A DNA stretch of 64,000 nucleotides, taken from positions 1-64,000 of the forward strand of contig ARYC01000258.1 of assembly GCA_000711775.1 (NCBI GenBank), read 5' to 3'. Made by a program: the position numbers and the translations under genes. Of the stretch, positions 9,712 through 22,699 are shown piece after piece; position 1 is the stretch's first letter; each line of letters starts with the position of its first letter. Source of the stretch: Oxytricha trifallax. Lineage: Eukaryota; Ciliophora; Spirotrichea; Sporadotrichida; Oxytrichidae. The notes beneath the pieces are model-generated. The model had not been told where the DNA came from. It did no database searches and saw nothing but the letters and a program-made list of their open reading frames with translations.

Positions 9712-12700
9712 AAACTATAAATACCTCAGACTGCTGAAAATTATTTTTATTTTTATGTATTAATGGATTAAGAAGATTATTTAAATAATTATAAAAATAT
9801 TTAATAAACAATTATTACAATTTTAAAGTTTAAATTTTACAATTTATACACCGATTAAAATTTAATTTTTAAAATGTCAAATTTTTTAAAATAACATTTT
9901 AAATTAAAATAAATTTAAATTTATTACTTAAAAAAAAAGAATTAATTGAAAGACTGTAAATACTGTAAAAAAGCATATAATATCATAATCAAGCAAATAT
10001 TAAATTAAATATTGATTATTTTTTTGATGGTACAGTTATACTGAATTTACATTTAGAATTTTAATTAAAACAAATCTATTTACAATAAGCATTATTTTAA
10101 AATGTTAGGTCCTCTATGTATTTGAATTTTATTTATTTTTAGGACTTGAGGGATTGCATAATGATGATTTCTCTCCAGTTTTATTAATAGTTGCTTGATT
10201 ATTTAATCAAATATATTAAAATAAAGTCTAATAATATCTAATCTATATAAAAATATATAATAATTGATAGAAATCGATTGGCTAATATTGTTTATATTAA
10301 GCTTTGATGTCTTTTTTCTGAACACTTAAGTTTGAGCTCTTATAATTTATTTTAGGAAGGCAACAGTTGCTTGTCATAATAATTAATAGGAAAAACTATT
10401 AAATTATTTTAAATTAGATAACAAAAATATAAATTTTTAATAGTTTTTTAGTCATAAGTTCTCTATCTCTGTTTTTTTACTTTCAATATTTAATAATTAA
10501 TATATGTAGTTGTATATTTTTATTTAAACTATCATAACAAATTAAAAATAAATAACTTATGAAGAGATTTCTTAATTTAATCAATTCATAAAAATTAGAA
10601 CATAATAACTTTTGCATATACAAAATAATTTTAATATATAATTTTTTTATATGATGCTGTTAAAAATAATTTTTATTTATATATTGAAAATTCTAATATA
10701 ATTATTTAAAAAATTCTATTCATTTTTTTTGAATTTATTTTAAATAGTTGATTTGAAAGAAAATATATTATTCACATCTCTGATATTTTAAATTTATTAA
10801 TTTGATTAGCAGTAATGTTTTTATTTTTAACTTTTTAACTGCTCCTTTGTATCCCCCCTTGAAACTTTATATATCATAATGCAAATATAAGAATTTAAAA
10901 TAAAGTTTGGAGATCTTAAAGAATATATGAAAATATATAGGCCAATAAGTTGCCCTAATATCTTTTTATATAAAGCACAAAAAGTATTATTTGGCTTATG
11001 TTAATGGATGTATAAAAATAATTTATTTGTTTAAATTTCCTAAATTAATGAAAGCTTCTCTTTATAATTAATTAATAATTAAGAAAAGAGATATCAATTT
11101 CAAATATCCGAATATATATTTATAATTCTCTAATAGTCAGTAAATACATAAGGAGTAAAATTTCATGATCTTAAATGCAAATCAATCTATAACTAAATCT
11201 GATTGAATTATCTAATTAATTATCAATTTTTAAAAGCATCTCAATATAAGATAATATATTTATCTCATATTAGATTTTCAGTATTAACAGATGAAATACT
11301 GTCGCACAAAATAAATTAAATATAATAGTATTTTAGTTAATTAGGAATATTAGATTTGTCAAATAATATGAAATATATAAATTTATTGAGGAGTAATTTA
11401 ACATTAACTTATGCTATAACTACTTTGATTGAATGTATTAAAAAATAAGTAGTAGTATATGAAATTTAATTAAATATTTTTCTTCTAATACATATCATTT
11501 AAGAAAACAATATTAAATCTGAGCCCTAACTTTTTGAACAAATAATATACACTTTTTTAATAAAAATGACAGCTTAAATTAAGTTAAGCTTTAATTTACT
11601 GAAATGATTGAACATTTTAATTATTATTTTGTTGTTTTTAATTAGGATCTTAAATAATATGCATGGTGGCAATTGTAAATTAAAGTAATAAAAATTAATA
11701 AATAATAATTCAGCGTATAATGTGTTTCGCTGCATTATTATTACAAAATATAAAATTAATTCATATTACTTTCTATTTAAATTTTATTTACACTTTGTAT
11801 ATTTTACTTAAATAATTTTATAATATTAATCTTACTTTATAATTTCATTATAAATGTATATTTTAATATTATCTTAAATTTAGTAGAGATAATAATAAAA
11901 AGATTCATATTATACCTTTGAAAAGTATAATTTCTTTTGTGTATAATAAAATTTCCCCGAAATTTAAATTACATATAAAATAACTTCAGATCCAAGCGTA
12001 TATTCACTTTTTATTTTATCTAAGGTCATATCGTTTGTAGGATTAGATATGTATTTAATAATAATATAATTTCTAATAAAATTTTGCACTACATTTTACT
12101 TCATCTTATCAAGCATTTTTTTAAATTAGCATTTTATAATGAGAAAAAAATCAATTATATAAAGTTCAATAAAAATTAAATGAAATTATAAAATTTAATT
12201 TATAATTAGATTATTTAATAATTATATCTTTATATAATTTACATTTTAAATAAATAATTAATAAAAATTTTATAAAAAAATAAGTTTTTTATTCTGTTTG
12301 TAATTATTTATTTTTTAAGCTATTAGAATTATTAAAAAATATAGGTAAATACAAATTCACTTTTTCGAATATAATTATCTGTTAATTTTTATTTTTATTA
12401 TTTTAGATGAAATCTGGAATTAGCTAAAATATGGAATTTTTATTTATGAGTCTAGATTTAATATTTCTTAAGCATTATTTCTTGCTTAGTCATTTTGCAG
12501 AGAAACGTCATTATTATTATTATTCAAATTTATTTACTTTATTTGATTCTAAGTCTATATTTATAATATTTTACTCTTTATTTTATAATTATGTTAATTT
12601 GAGTTTTGTTATTCTATATAGGGTCTTAAATATTTTAATAAATTTTAGAGAAATTTAAAAATTTTGAACTTTATATTCATATACAAATTTTTATTCTAAA

Positions 12701-13790
12701 TTATTGGTATGTTTTGATTATTCTCCTCTAGTCACCTTAGAATACATGTTTATTTTTTATTAATTTACAGGGGAGCCGATTCGCACAAAATCCACTGAAT
12801 CTTGATGCTTTAACTCAGAATTGAACAGTTTTTGTGAATTAAAGTGATTATTAAAAATATTTATTAAATTAAGACATAAATAATCTTAAGTTCTAATGGA
12901 ATATATTTTTTATTTAAATCTCCAGTTATCAAAAAGTATTAAATAAATTACTTTTTTCTATCAAATTTTCTTAAAAAACTTTTTGAATCTTAATTAATCA
13001 TGATTTATATAAATAATTATGTTTCATTTAAAACTTGATTTATAAAATAATTAAATTTATTTTAATTTTGATGACAAAATTAAATAGAAATATTATATAA
13101 TAAATTTTAACTTCAAAAATATAAATATTCTGTTTGGACAATTTATTATAGATATTTTAAACTTAATAATTTGCACTAATACTGTATTTTTATTAATTTT
13201 TTTTAGCTCCAAATCATTGATCTTAAATAGCATTGGGAGTTTTAATATTTAACAATAAGTTATTTTTAATTAAAATATAAATAAATTTTTTATTTATTAT
13301 CGGAAGGCTTTCGTGTAATTTCAAAGTTATCCAAGTTTTGGACTTAACTTATTATTAATAAAATACATTAATTTTGGGTTTAGATGGTAAGTACACTTTA
13401 AATTTATAATTTATGCATAATAATTTTCATATTTTATAAATTTTAATTAATTTTATAATATTAAAATCAATTTGAGATTAAAGCTAAAAATATAATGGTC
13501 ATATTATAATAATTATTATTCTTTACAATTCTAATCTTATAAAAGATGTAACGATGTGAAAATTTTTATGACAAAATTTAAATCTATCTAATTTTGAATT
13601 CTTCAAGTATTATATAATCTGTGAAGATTTAGTTAAACTTTCTAGCCATTCATTAATAACATTTATGTTTTTGATTTTTAATTTAATTACCACATATTTA
13701 ATTATATTCCATAATAATTAAATAAATTATATATATATATTTTTTAACTTCTAGATATTTTCTTTATTTATTATAACTGGTGTCTCTTAT
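9712..13790. other. AT-rich DNA with two weak coding-like patches
   Basis: Over 4 kb of low-GC DNA. Two GC-richer patches stand out. At 12770-12828 a plus frame reads QGSRFAQNPLNLDALTQN to a TGA. At 13297-13393 a plus frame (IIGRLSCNFKVIQVLDL) ends in GGTAAGT at 13386-13392, which resembles a 5' splice site. Neither is long enough to call a gene. Nothing else is seen. Confidence 0.25.
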
Positions 13791-13794
13791 TTGT

Positions 13795-14222
13795 ATTATT
13801 GTAAGAATACATTTGATTTGGGAAATTAAATTAAAATTAAATATATTAATAATTAAATTCGTGGCAGTTAACTTTATGGAAACCTAGACAATATGGTACT
13901 TGTTCGATAGAGAATTTAAAATTAGCTAGACTCTACAATTGGTGGTACCCCTCTATCGCATCGTATGTGCGAGATAAATTCAGTTTAATTTTGGATGATT
14001 TGTTTAGTTGATTTTAATTTCAAAATTAAACTCAATTTATCTCGCACATACGATGCGATAGAGGGGTACCACCAATTGTAGAGTCTAGCTAATTTTAAAT
14101 TCTCTATCGAAAAAGTACCATATTGTCTAGGTTTCCATAAAGTTAACTGCCACGAATTTAATTATTAATATATTTAATTTTAATTTAATTTCCCATATCA
14201 AATGTATTCCTCCAATATTAAT
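13795..14222. mobile_element. Family-F1 palindromic element, copy a
   Basis: Nearly perfect palindrome of about 428 bp. Outer ends match GAATACATTTGAT; the arms then contain GTGGCAGTTAACTTT, GTACTTGTTCGATAGAGAA, TTAGCTAGACT and CTCTATCGCATCGTATG, with a short loop near 14005-14020. Five other copies of this family lie in the window, with more diverged arms. No coding capacity is visible. Confidence 0.85.
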
Positions 14223-15520
14223 CATGTTTGAGAAATTCATATCTCTGTAACTTATCTGATCTTTCTCTTGCTCTTCGTTTAAATTCAAATCATACTTTAT
14301 ATCATCAACTCCTGATTGCACTTGATGATCATAATATATATATATATATTTTACCATTATTTTATTTCAATTTTAATTAAATTGACTTATTAATTTGCAA
14401 TATTATTAAATTAAAAATACTTGTTAAAATTATAAAATAAATTAAAATAGAATTAAAATTAATTATAAGATTTTAAATAACTTGTAATTGCAATTTAAAT
14501 TTAAAAGAACATTAACTTATTAAAATTCTATAATTTTAATTAAATTTTGAATGATCGGCGAATTGCTTGACAAATTAATTTTAAAGAATAGTCTTCAATT
14601 ATTCAGCATCCAAAGATTATAACTGATTTAATATTTATTATGATAATACTATTGAATATGTAAATATAAAAAAGATTATTATTATTATTTAATGCTGTAC
14701 GGAAATTAATATTGGGGTTAAGCCAGCCATATATAAATAATATGTATAAAATTTAATTGAAGACCCTTGTAACATTCATTGAAGACCCATATAAAATGCT
14801 TTGAAGAACTTGGTTTTATTAGTTGAGTTTTCGATTAAAAATTAATTAATTTTTATCCTTAAATTTAAATACCACCTAGATGGAAATTAGTATACGTTTG
14901 AATGACTTAAATCGTAAGTTTTAATGATTATAATCTTCTTAATTGATTTATTATTATACTTTAATTTAATTCATTTTTTTCTTTCAATAATTTAAATTAA
15001 TATTTATATTAATTGTTAAACATTGCTATTTGCCTATATTTTAAGATATTTTATTGATTCAAGATTTGTTCAACTAAGTCGAGAGTCTCTTTTTGAAAGT
15101 CATCATTATGATTGTTATAATATTTAGAGTTACTGACTATCTTATTCCTATTTTAAGACTTTTCAACCTTTTAAGTATTAGATATAGAGTTTTTACTATT
15201 TTAATTGGTTTTAAATTATTATAATTAATGACCAACCTATTTTTAAATAAAATTTTCATATTTTTATCTAGTTATCATAGTAAAAAATTTCATAAATGGA
15301 GATAATTACTAAAAAAATCTCTATAAAATACAAACTATAAGTATTTTTAACAATAAGTAAGCTAAATTTTTTGAAAAATAAATGAAATTATATGTTTAAT
15401 AAAAATTTTGAATATAATGGACTAAAAAGCAATTAAGACAAGCAAAAATTTATAAGGGTATTAATGAGTTTTGGTTATTCTAAGATAAGATATCTGTATG
15501 AGTTATTTATGAATAAGCCC
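14223..15520. other. AT-rich, gene-free DNA
   Basis: Low-GC sequence with no convincing ORF or long repeat. A slightly GC-richer patch near 15060-15115 is too short to interpret. Confidence 0.5.
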
Positions 15521-16010
15521 AAGATATTTTGACTCACTTCAAATGTCTTATATGTGTAAAGTTGAGACTTAAATAGCTCATTTTATTGTGAACATGGCCT
15601 CCTCGAACCTCCAAAGGCTTATAAGCCCATTCTTAAATCAGGCTTATAAGCCTTCAATTATGGCCCATTTATGTAATTTTTTAATTAAAATTTTGATTAT
15701 TAATTAAACTATATTATTTTTAGTTAAAATAGTAATAAAGTTAATGATAATTAAATTTCTATTAAGAGAATTCTTTAAATAGTAGTCCATATTTAATTTA
15801 TAGTAATATTAATTAATTAAATCACTATATTTAATAAATTAATTAAGATTATCGATTTAATGGGACCTTAGAAGAGAGCTTATAAGCTCTAATTAAGAAT
15901 GGCTTATAAGCCATTTGAGGCTCGAACTGGACGTTATTGGATCGTCCTGAGCTAATTTATTAACAAAACTGAAGATATAAGTACAACGATGGAAGTCAGA
16001 ATATCTTGAC
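15521..16010. repeat. Diverged inverted-repeat element with GGCTTATAAGCC boxes
   Basis: Arms about 15521-15660 and 15860-16010 match imperfectly. The pairs include AAGATATTTTGACT with its partner, TCGAACCTCCAAAGG with CCATTTGAGGCTCGA, and repeated self-complementary GCTTATAAGC boxes (15612, 15638, 15879, 15902). The ~200-bp centre is AT-rich. It looks like an old foldback/MITE copy. Confidence 0.6.
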
Positions 16011-16718
16011 ATGGTTGATATACAGACCCTCCAGATAATGTATAAACAGTTAGCAGTGTCGATTCAAATGCTCATACATTCTTAATTCTGCTTATTGCTT
16101 TATATAACATTGAATACATATTCTTAATTACATTTTAATTTTCATTTATTTTTCAAAAATTCTACCTTATTAAAATGTATAATTAAAATAATATATTTAA
16201 AGATAATATAAAAAATAAAAAAAACTTTCAAATATATGTCAATTTTACATTTAATCAATTTTTGATATAAATGTTAAAAGATGCACCATTAAGAACTCAT
16301 TAGTTCCTCTAAGAGATTAAGTAAAAGTTGATTCATCACTATTTTTGAAGGAAGAAAGGATTAAGTAGCCATTTTCAAAAATTAAGAGATTTTTTTTCAC
16401 TAAAAGAGATACATTTCTTTTAAACGATTCCATGAAATTTTGAAATTATTAATTACTAATATAAAAATTTTAGGAGACTTAAAACCTAATGATTGCTAGA
16501 ATTTTAGCATGCAAAAAAACTTTAGATATTCAAAATTGGTTCTAAAGTCAATTTTTTATTATCTATTAAAATGAATATTAGAATATATAAATTTTTCTAT
16601 TTGAATTTTTAGGAATGTTCTGACTATACAAATTGTTTGCAATTGATTTAGAGCCCCTGGAGGATTAAGAATTTCCATCTTTTGTACTACTATCATCACT
16701 ATTCTTTATATCATTACT
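16011..16718. other. AT-rich, gene-free DNA
   Basis: No supported gene or long repeat. Confidence 0.5.
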
Positions 16719-17786
16719 ATTATCGATAAAATACTTTAAAAAAAGGTAAAAAGGAGAAACAATAAAACAGAAAAAAGATTTAATATATGTTTAACTGTAA
16801 TGAATTTTAAATGCACATTTGTAATAATATATTAAGCATACTGGTCTTTTAAAAGAAAATATTATACTCTGTGTAGTATAAAGATTTTTACTATTAAACG
16901 ATAGCTATAAAGTAACGCCTTCACTTCTCTTGTCTCTCATTTGCATGGCCATACCTTCGTCTACCCCAGCTTGATTATGAACAGCACTGATACCTTTCTA
17001 CTCAAAAGCTCATATTGTTTTCAATTGCACCACCATTTACTTTAGAGATGATAGAACTAAAATTTCTCATTCTTCCTCTCTAATTGAATATTTTGACCAG
17101 CAATAGAGCCTATATCTGGAAAATTTTTGTAATTTCTTTGGAGTACCTATCAGCAGTTTCCACTTCAATTTCTTTACCCATCCATTTCACCAATCATTAT
17201 AATTTCATAGGTCTATGGGTCAACCACTGTAAATAACTCAAGTTTCACAGTCAGGGTGTTTCTTGGTCTCAGTTATAATACTGTAAATATGGAGACCTAT
17301 CTGAGTGGCAGCTCACTTGTTGATTACACCACTTTCCCATCTTTTTTTTGTAAGCAATCGCACATTCAAAGTTGAATTCAAACTACAAAGCGTTCATTAA
17401 TATTCATTAATTTATGTGAGAATATCTTTGGAAATAATTTAACATATCATAGCGAAATTGAATTACATACTTACCATTCATTCATTAGTAGACAACATTT
17501 GTGTGATTATTGATAGACAATGGAGACAAGTGGTAAATTTCACAGACAAAACTATTTGTGAAGGCTAAGATCAAATATATGCTGGTTTTTGGCAATAGAG
17601 TATTTAGTTGACTGAAATATTTTTGAAGCATATTTGTTATATAAATTATAAATTAATAATTTTATAAGTAATCACCATAAATTTATTTTGCAAAATATCA
17701 AAACATTGACAGTTATATTTAAATAGATTTTAATTTGTATTATTGTTTCTCCTTTTTACCTTTTTTTAAAGTATTTTATCGATATT
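16719..17786. mobile_element. 1.07-kb segment bounded by a 45-bp inverted repeat
   Basis: The ends 16719-16763 and 17742-17786 are near-perfect inverted copies (core AAAGTATTTTATCGATA with a CTCCTTTTTACC block). The interior is GC-richer than the surroundings and contains the coding-like region 16880-17345. Unlike the palindromes elsewhere, only the tips are symmetric, as expected of a DNA transposon with internal cargo, possibly a degenerate autonomous element. No transposase motif was recognised. Confidence 0.5.
16880..17345 (-). pseudogene. Degenerate coding-like region, function unknown
   Basis: Minus-strand reading under the ciliate code gives consecutive protein-like segments in shifting frames: TVKLELFTVVDPQTYEIIMI (about 17255-17195), then KEIEVETADRYSKEITKIFQ (about 17175-17115), then IISKVNGGAIENNMS, then KGISAVHNQAGVDEGMAMQM (about 17000-16945). 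The breaks fall in short A/T runs, as for single-base indels in a decayed gene. I do not recognise a family. It lies within the inverted-repeat-bounded segment 16719-17786 and could be that element's own gene. A plus-strand reading of 17100-17350 is also open, so strand assignment is not certain. Confidence 0.35.
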
Positions 17787-17970
17787 ATTATTTTTAACAT
17801 ATAGTTATTATAAATTTATCTAAACAAATATAAGATAAATTTCATTAATAGATTTATTTTTACTATGTCTGATAAATTTAAGAGCTAATTAATTTTAAGA
17901 GGTTTTATGTTCTGTTTCGTACTCGTTTTTTATGTGAAAATGACCCTTACTACCAGATGAAATCAGTTTT

Positions 17971-18790
17971 TCATTCAAGATAAGTAAATTAATAATAATT
18001 TTAAATTAAATTTAAAAAAAAAGATTGTTTGTTTATGAGTATGAGTGTTAATGACAATGTTTTATTATATGAAGGGGTAATTTTATCTAGCACTTAACAT
18101 CTGTGTATCATTAAACTAAAATTTATATGAATTTAAATTAATATCAAAAATATATATGAATTGTAAAATTTAAGTTGCTACAAGGAAAAGAATCTAAATC
18201 TTTTTATTTCTATAGAAATTATGATGATAAATATTAAGGAAAATTGACATATTATTTAGTTAATATACAATTTCATTTTTTATTTAATTAGTTTTAAATT
18301 GTTGAATTTTAAGAAATAGAAATATTAATCAACATTTTAAACTACAAAATCTCTCAGCGAAACGTAATTTTACCTAGATATTGATAAACCAGCTTCATCT
18401 ATAGTAACACCAAATTTGAGTTCACATTATCTAGGTTGCGAGTTATTATATTTTGCTCGTCCTCTTATACCTCTCCTTAATTAATTTTATCCATCATCAT
18501 GAAGCTGAATTATCCGTACGCTTGAGATTGAGTAAGCCCTCTCATTGAAGCAAGTTACCTTGATTGGCATCAATAAGTAATTTGGACATTCTAAACTTTC
18601 CAAATTGAAATGCATTGAGTCATTACATTATATTGATTAATAACAGCAACCAATATAGTATTAGCACTCTTTAATGTGTTTTCTCTTCATAACACGATTA
18701 ACTAGATATGCATTAAGTTTTCCCACCATAGAGAATGACCGTGCTTATTTCATTTCTCTTGATTACATTCAAGTATTAGCATCATGAGTT
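17971..18790 (-). other. Coding-like islet, unresolved frame
   Basis: The stretch 18340-18860 is clearly GC-richer than its surroundings. One minus-strand frame is TGA-free from about 18783 to TGA 17971-17973, with an ATG at 18753. A second minus frame at 18361-18545 also reads well (MRGLTQSQAYGQFSFMMMDK...) and ends in TGA. Both cannot be real. The last ~350 bases of the longer frame are plain AT-rich DNA. It may be a macronuclear-destined segment or gene remnant; no family is recognised. Confidence 0.25.
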
Positions 18791-18869
18791 AGTATGATAG
18801 AGATTTGCAAAGGTTTTATAATGTTTGAGAATGTTGTTAAGTCTTACTCACAGGTTTTTTTAAGATTTT

Positions 18870-21040
18870 ATTTAACCCATAATTAATAATTATATATTTA
18901 GTTCAAATTATATAAGCTGAATAAGTTATTTAGAAATTTCCTCTATAACCAAAGTCCAACTAAATGCTACTCGAAATAGAACTATAATTTTTTCTTGAAA
19001 TATCCAATCTTTACATTAATAGCCAAAAATACCATATTTTAAAATTAAATCAATTTATTTTTTCCTAATAAATTTTGCATAAAAAAATTTCGAAAATAAT
19101 TGACTCTATTTTATCTTAATAATTAAATTAAATGTATAATAATTTTTTATTTAATTAAGGATATAAAAAAATAAACAATAGAAATATTTTATTTTACATG
19201 TATAAAAGCTTTTATATTAATAATATAATTGACTGCCTAAAAATGATTAAAAAAGTGCATGCTGTTTAACGAAATAGTCATTTTTCGATTATTAAATAGG
19301 CATTGTACTTAATTTTTCTACTACTAAATATCAATCTAAAAAGTATAAATTAAAAAAATTATTAAATTTAGAATTTAAATATTTCTAAAATTCATAAATA
19401 ATATTATGATTGTTATCTTTTTATTTTCTCTTCATGATTTAACTATGCTTTTTTTTAAGACTGTCGTGTTCCAACCTCATAATTATTTATTAATATTTCA
19501 TTAATTTAATGAAATAAAATATCTACAATTCATTATAATATTTCATCATTTCTTAAAGCAATAAATAAAAAACATACACATTTAAAATTTTAGAATTTAC
19601 TAATATAGATTTCAAATAATTATAATTTTTATTTAGATAAATTTATTGCAAATATAACTTATTAATGATAATAATAAATATATTAATATCTCATTGTATC
19701 TAAGTCTTCAGGTAGAACTTATAATTAATTTTGACGAGTTGATGAGACTTGACCCTCAGTTATTGGTTGAATTCTTATTTTTCCCGCACTTAAATTTCTT
19801 AATAAATTAATAAATGAATTAAAAATAAAATTTTTATTAAAATTAACATATGAGGATCATGAATTTGTAAAAATCTTTAAAAGCAAATTTAATTTATATA
19901 AATTTAAAAGAAAATTATTATAAAAATAATTTAGATGGAATCATGCCTGTCCTGCACGAATATTAAGAATAAATTTTAAGAATTATACATTTGTAAATAT
20001 TTTGATAAGATTTCACACATTTTTAATTGATCAATAATGATTCTCCAAATAAAATGTAACAAAATGATATTTTATTGTTACAAAAAATGTGTGCATATTC
20101 AATCCACATTAATAAAATTACATTAAATTCAATTTAACTATTACAAATGGCTTTAAAGACCATTACTGAATATAAATAGCAGGAGGTATATATAAACATA
20201 TTTATAAAATTGTTTACTACTTTTTTAAAAACTATTAGGACTTATGAAGACACATTATTTTTTATTTATTAAATTTACTTTCTGAATTTACATTCAGCTA
20301 ACATTATTGTTTAATCATTATTAGTTTATGAGGTTAATGGAACTAAGAATAAATTTCAAAGATATTTATTGAACAAAATTTGAATAATTAAAATAAAAAT
20401 CATTATCTATCAACTTGAGGGAGATAAATAGATCCACACCCTAAAATATCAATTTCAAATTTAAGATATTAAATAGAACTATTCTTACACTTAAATATAT
20501 ACTGTGTTTATGTTTTTAATTTAGCTTAAAATTAAAATTTATAATTTATTAAAAATTCATCTAAACTATATTTATTAATAAATTTCTTGAAGAAAAGAAT
20601 GGCAAGCAACAAGCATTAGATTAATATTTATTTTTAATTAAATAATGAATAAAATAAATAAATTAATATTAATAATATAGATTTTGCTGACATTGGATTA
20701 TTTATGAAAAAAATTTCCTATCTAAGTGAATATTTAAAGGTTTGATTATTTATTAATGATTAATTGATATAAGCTATGATTATTAATATTTGTGATATTT
20801 AGTTAATCTAAGTATTAATTTAATAGCCAAGTTTTACATTATAAAAATTGAGAAGGTACAAATAGATTATATATTTATGTACCATCAGCTTGTTAATTAT
20901 ATATAGTGCTATAATCTATTTTAAGTAAACATTTAAAAATATAATTAATTTATCAGATCGTATAATTCTTATTTAAATTTTAAACAAGAGATTTAATTTT
21001 GCTGATATCAGGATTCTTAGAATTTTTGCTAATCATAATT
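18870..21040. other. AT-rich, gene-free DNA
   Basis: About 2.2 kb of very low GC with no supported gene, palindrome or other repeat. Confidence 0.5.
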
Positions 21041-21042
21041 AA

Positions 21043-21044
<2 letters not shown>

Positions 21045-21073
<29 letters not shown>
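21045..21073. repeat. (AAT)n microsatellite forming the 3' tail of a retroelement-like unit
   Basis: About nine AAT units. On the minus strand it reads (ATT)n immediately after the untranslated end of the 21168-22679 ORF, the position of the simple-repeat tail of LINE-type elements. A similar but shorter tail follows the ORF at 62713-64000. Confidence 0.7.
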
Positions 21074-21077
<4 letters not shown>

Positions 21078-21167
21078 TAATTAACTCGCATCGAGGGTTC
21101 AAGACCCCCTGAGCATATCATTATGAAGGGACTGTGTCCCTTTTAGTGTTTGTGGGAGCGACTTTCG
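21074..21167 (-). repeat. Retroelement-like 3' untranslated end with hairpin
   Basis: On the minus strand: TGA, ~90 bases with a small hairpin (AGGGACACAGTCCCT near 21128-21142), then GGGGGTCTTGAACCC, ATGCGAG and the ATT tail. The order 'G-run hairpin, ATGCGA, ATT repeats' recurs at 62635-62685 after the other minus-strand ORF, linking the two as one family. The segment GGGTTCAAGACCCC on the plus strand resembles a tRNA T-arm, but no tRNA surrounds it. Confidence 0.5.
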
Positions 21168-22679
21168 TCATTCCGGAGCAATTTATTCCTTCTTTTTCTT
21201 CTTTCCTCTTTTGTCTCTCGGTATTACGTTATCGATTCTAGTGAATTTTCTTGGTTTGAATTTCCATCTGGAGACACCTTTGTAAAGGAAAGGGGCTGAC
21301 ATTTTCATGTGGTTCCATTGTTGCAAGAACTTGGTTCTCATTATAGAGGATCTAAACTAAATATTAAGTTTGATAGAGTTCTTAAGTTTGATGATTTTAA
21401 ATTTGACGCGGGACCGAAGTTTTTGAGTTATATACTCAATGAGCTCAACTGCATCTTTCTTTGTATATCTAAAGCCATCTAAGTAGAGATCTTCCATATC
21501 TCTGTTGGATTGTTGGAATGAGATGGCATTGAATTCGATGTGTTTAGTATCTTGGGTGAGCTAGGAAGTGGATTCGTCTGAGTATTCTGTGAAATATTCC
21601 TTCTTAACTGAGTCAGGTAAGGAGTGGAATAGTGAGCCGTGTTAAAGTTTGGCCCATTGCCATCTGTGAAATTATCTTAATGTAGTGTCCGTATAAGGAT
21701 CATAGTCATTGGTAATATCTTTGATAGGCATAGAACTCTCTAAGACTTTTGGCCAGAATTCGTTCATAAGTTTTCTGTTCTGGTTGTATATCTGTTCTTA
21801 AGTTGCCTGAGCAGAATTGAGTTCTGATCTGAGGTCTACCTACTAAATAGGGGAAGGGTTGACATACGTGTCAATTTGCATAGGTTCGTCATTATCGAAA
21901 GCAGAGCGTTCTGGAATTTCTTGAACAATTGGATGTTGGATAGGAGCTTATCCCGGTAGGTTAGAGTTAAGAACATGGTTAGCATCCTTCAGAGCTTTCT
22001 CAACAAGCTGGATGTTGGCTGAAAGGTGAAAGGAGGGACTCTTGGTTAGTACTACTAGATACCCGACTATGGCGACTATGGTGTCGGATGAGAAGAGATT
22101 CAAAGAGTCTTTGGACGAGAAAATTTTGGATAGAGCACGAGAGCTCTGAGCCATTTCAACGTCTGTTTAGCTTGCCATAGCTATTAACTAGTTCACTGTG
22201 GTGAGTGTAAGGCCTAGTAGTTAAGTGATTATCTGGAAAAGGGTTAGTTCCATTGTGGTATTACCGCCAGGTGAAGGTTTGAACTCCATATTGAATAGCT
22301 AGGAGGTAAGTCTGGAAACTTGGGAAATCTGTTAGGTGATAGAGGTCTTACCCGGGTTTAGAATCGCTTTGGCTTCTTAAAAGGTAGAAGCTGATAGCTT
22401 GGCTGATTGTTGAATGAACTGTGGAAGTGAAGTCCACTTGAGTCCATGGTTTTCAAGAAGACGAGGATCTTTGAGGGGGTCAGGATTCTAAAGCTTAGAA
22501 GTATTCCTGGACCCTGATTTAAAGAAGGTCCTTGGTCTCTTGGGGAGAGACTGGTTAGGTCTCTGACCGAGCTACCCTGACTAGTTGAGTCTCTAGCCAG
22601 GTATCTATTAACGCCATACGTGTGAGAGTGTAAGTTGTCTTGTATGGGATGCCCGAAGGACAGGTTGCTGAGCCTGCAT
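21168..22679 (-). CDS. 503-residue ORF of unknown function, probably the 3' ORF of a 5'-truncated retroelement
   Basis: ATG at 22679 to TGA 21168-21170, 504 codons without a TGA at roughly 42% GC, where about nine would be expected by chance. It uses TAA/TAG for Gln throughout. The N-terminal ~100 residues are Gln/Ser/Arg-rich, the middle has a short hydrophobic segment (DTIVAIVGYLVVL), and the C-terminus is strongly basic, ending KRGKKKKKEQIAPE, compatible with nucleic-acid binding. I recognise no domain. It is directly followed by a retroelement-like 3' end and (ATT)n tail. The AT-rich boundary lies only ~25 bases upstream of the ATG, so the copy is probably 5'-truncated and the true protein longer. 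Another frame is open in the first 200 bases, so an old frameshift near the N-terminus is possible. Confidence 0.7.
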
Positions 22680-22699
22680 ATTAATTTAGAGCTACTTAG

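Noticed and set aside
12431..12658. 75-codon plus-strand ORF
   Set aside because: Composition is that of plain AT-rich DNA (Phe/Leu/Tyr/Ser) with no GC rise and no recognisable feature.
14127..14357. 76-codon minus-strand ORF
   Set aside because: Lies across one arm of the F1 palindrome copy a and its AT-rich edge; explained by the repeat.
16919..17345. Plus-strand gene reading VYGSTTVNNSSFTVRVFLGL
   Set aside because: An open plus frame exists, but the minus strand gives more and longer protein-like segments over the whole block; kept only as a doubt about strand.
21085..21115. tRNA gene suggested by a B-box-like GGTTCAAGACC
   Set aside because: No acceptor stem, D arm or anticodon arm can be placed around it; it fits the hairpin of the retroelement-like 3' end.
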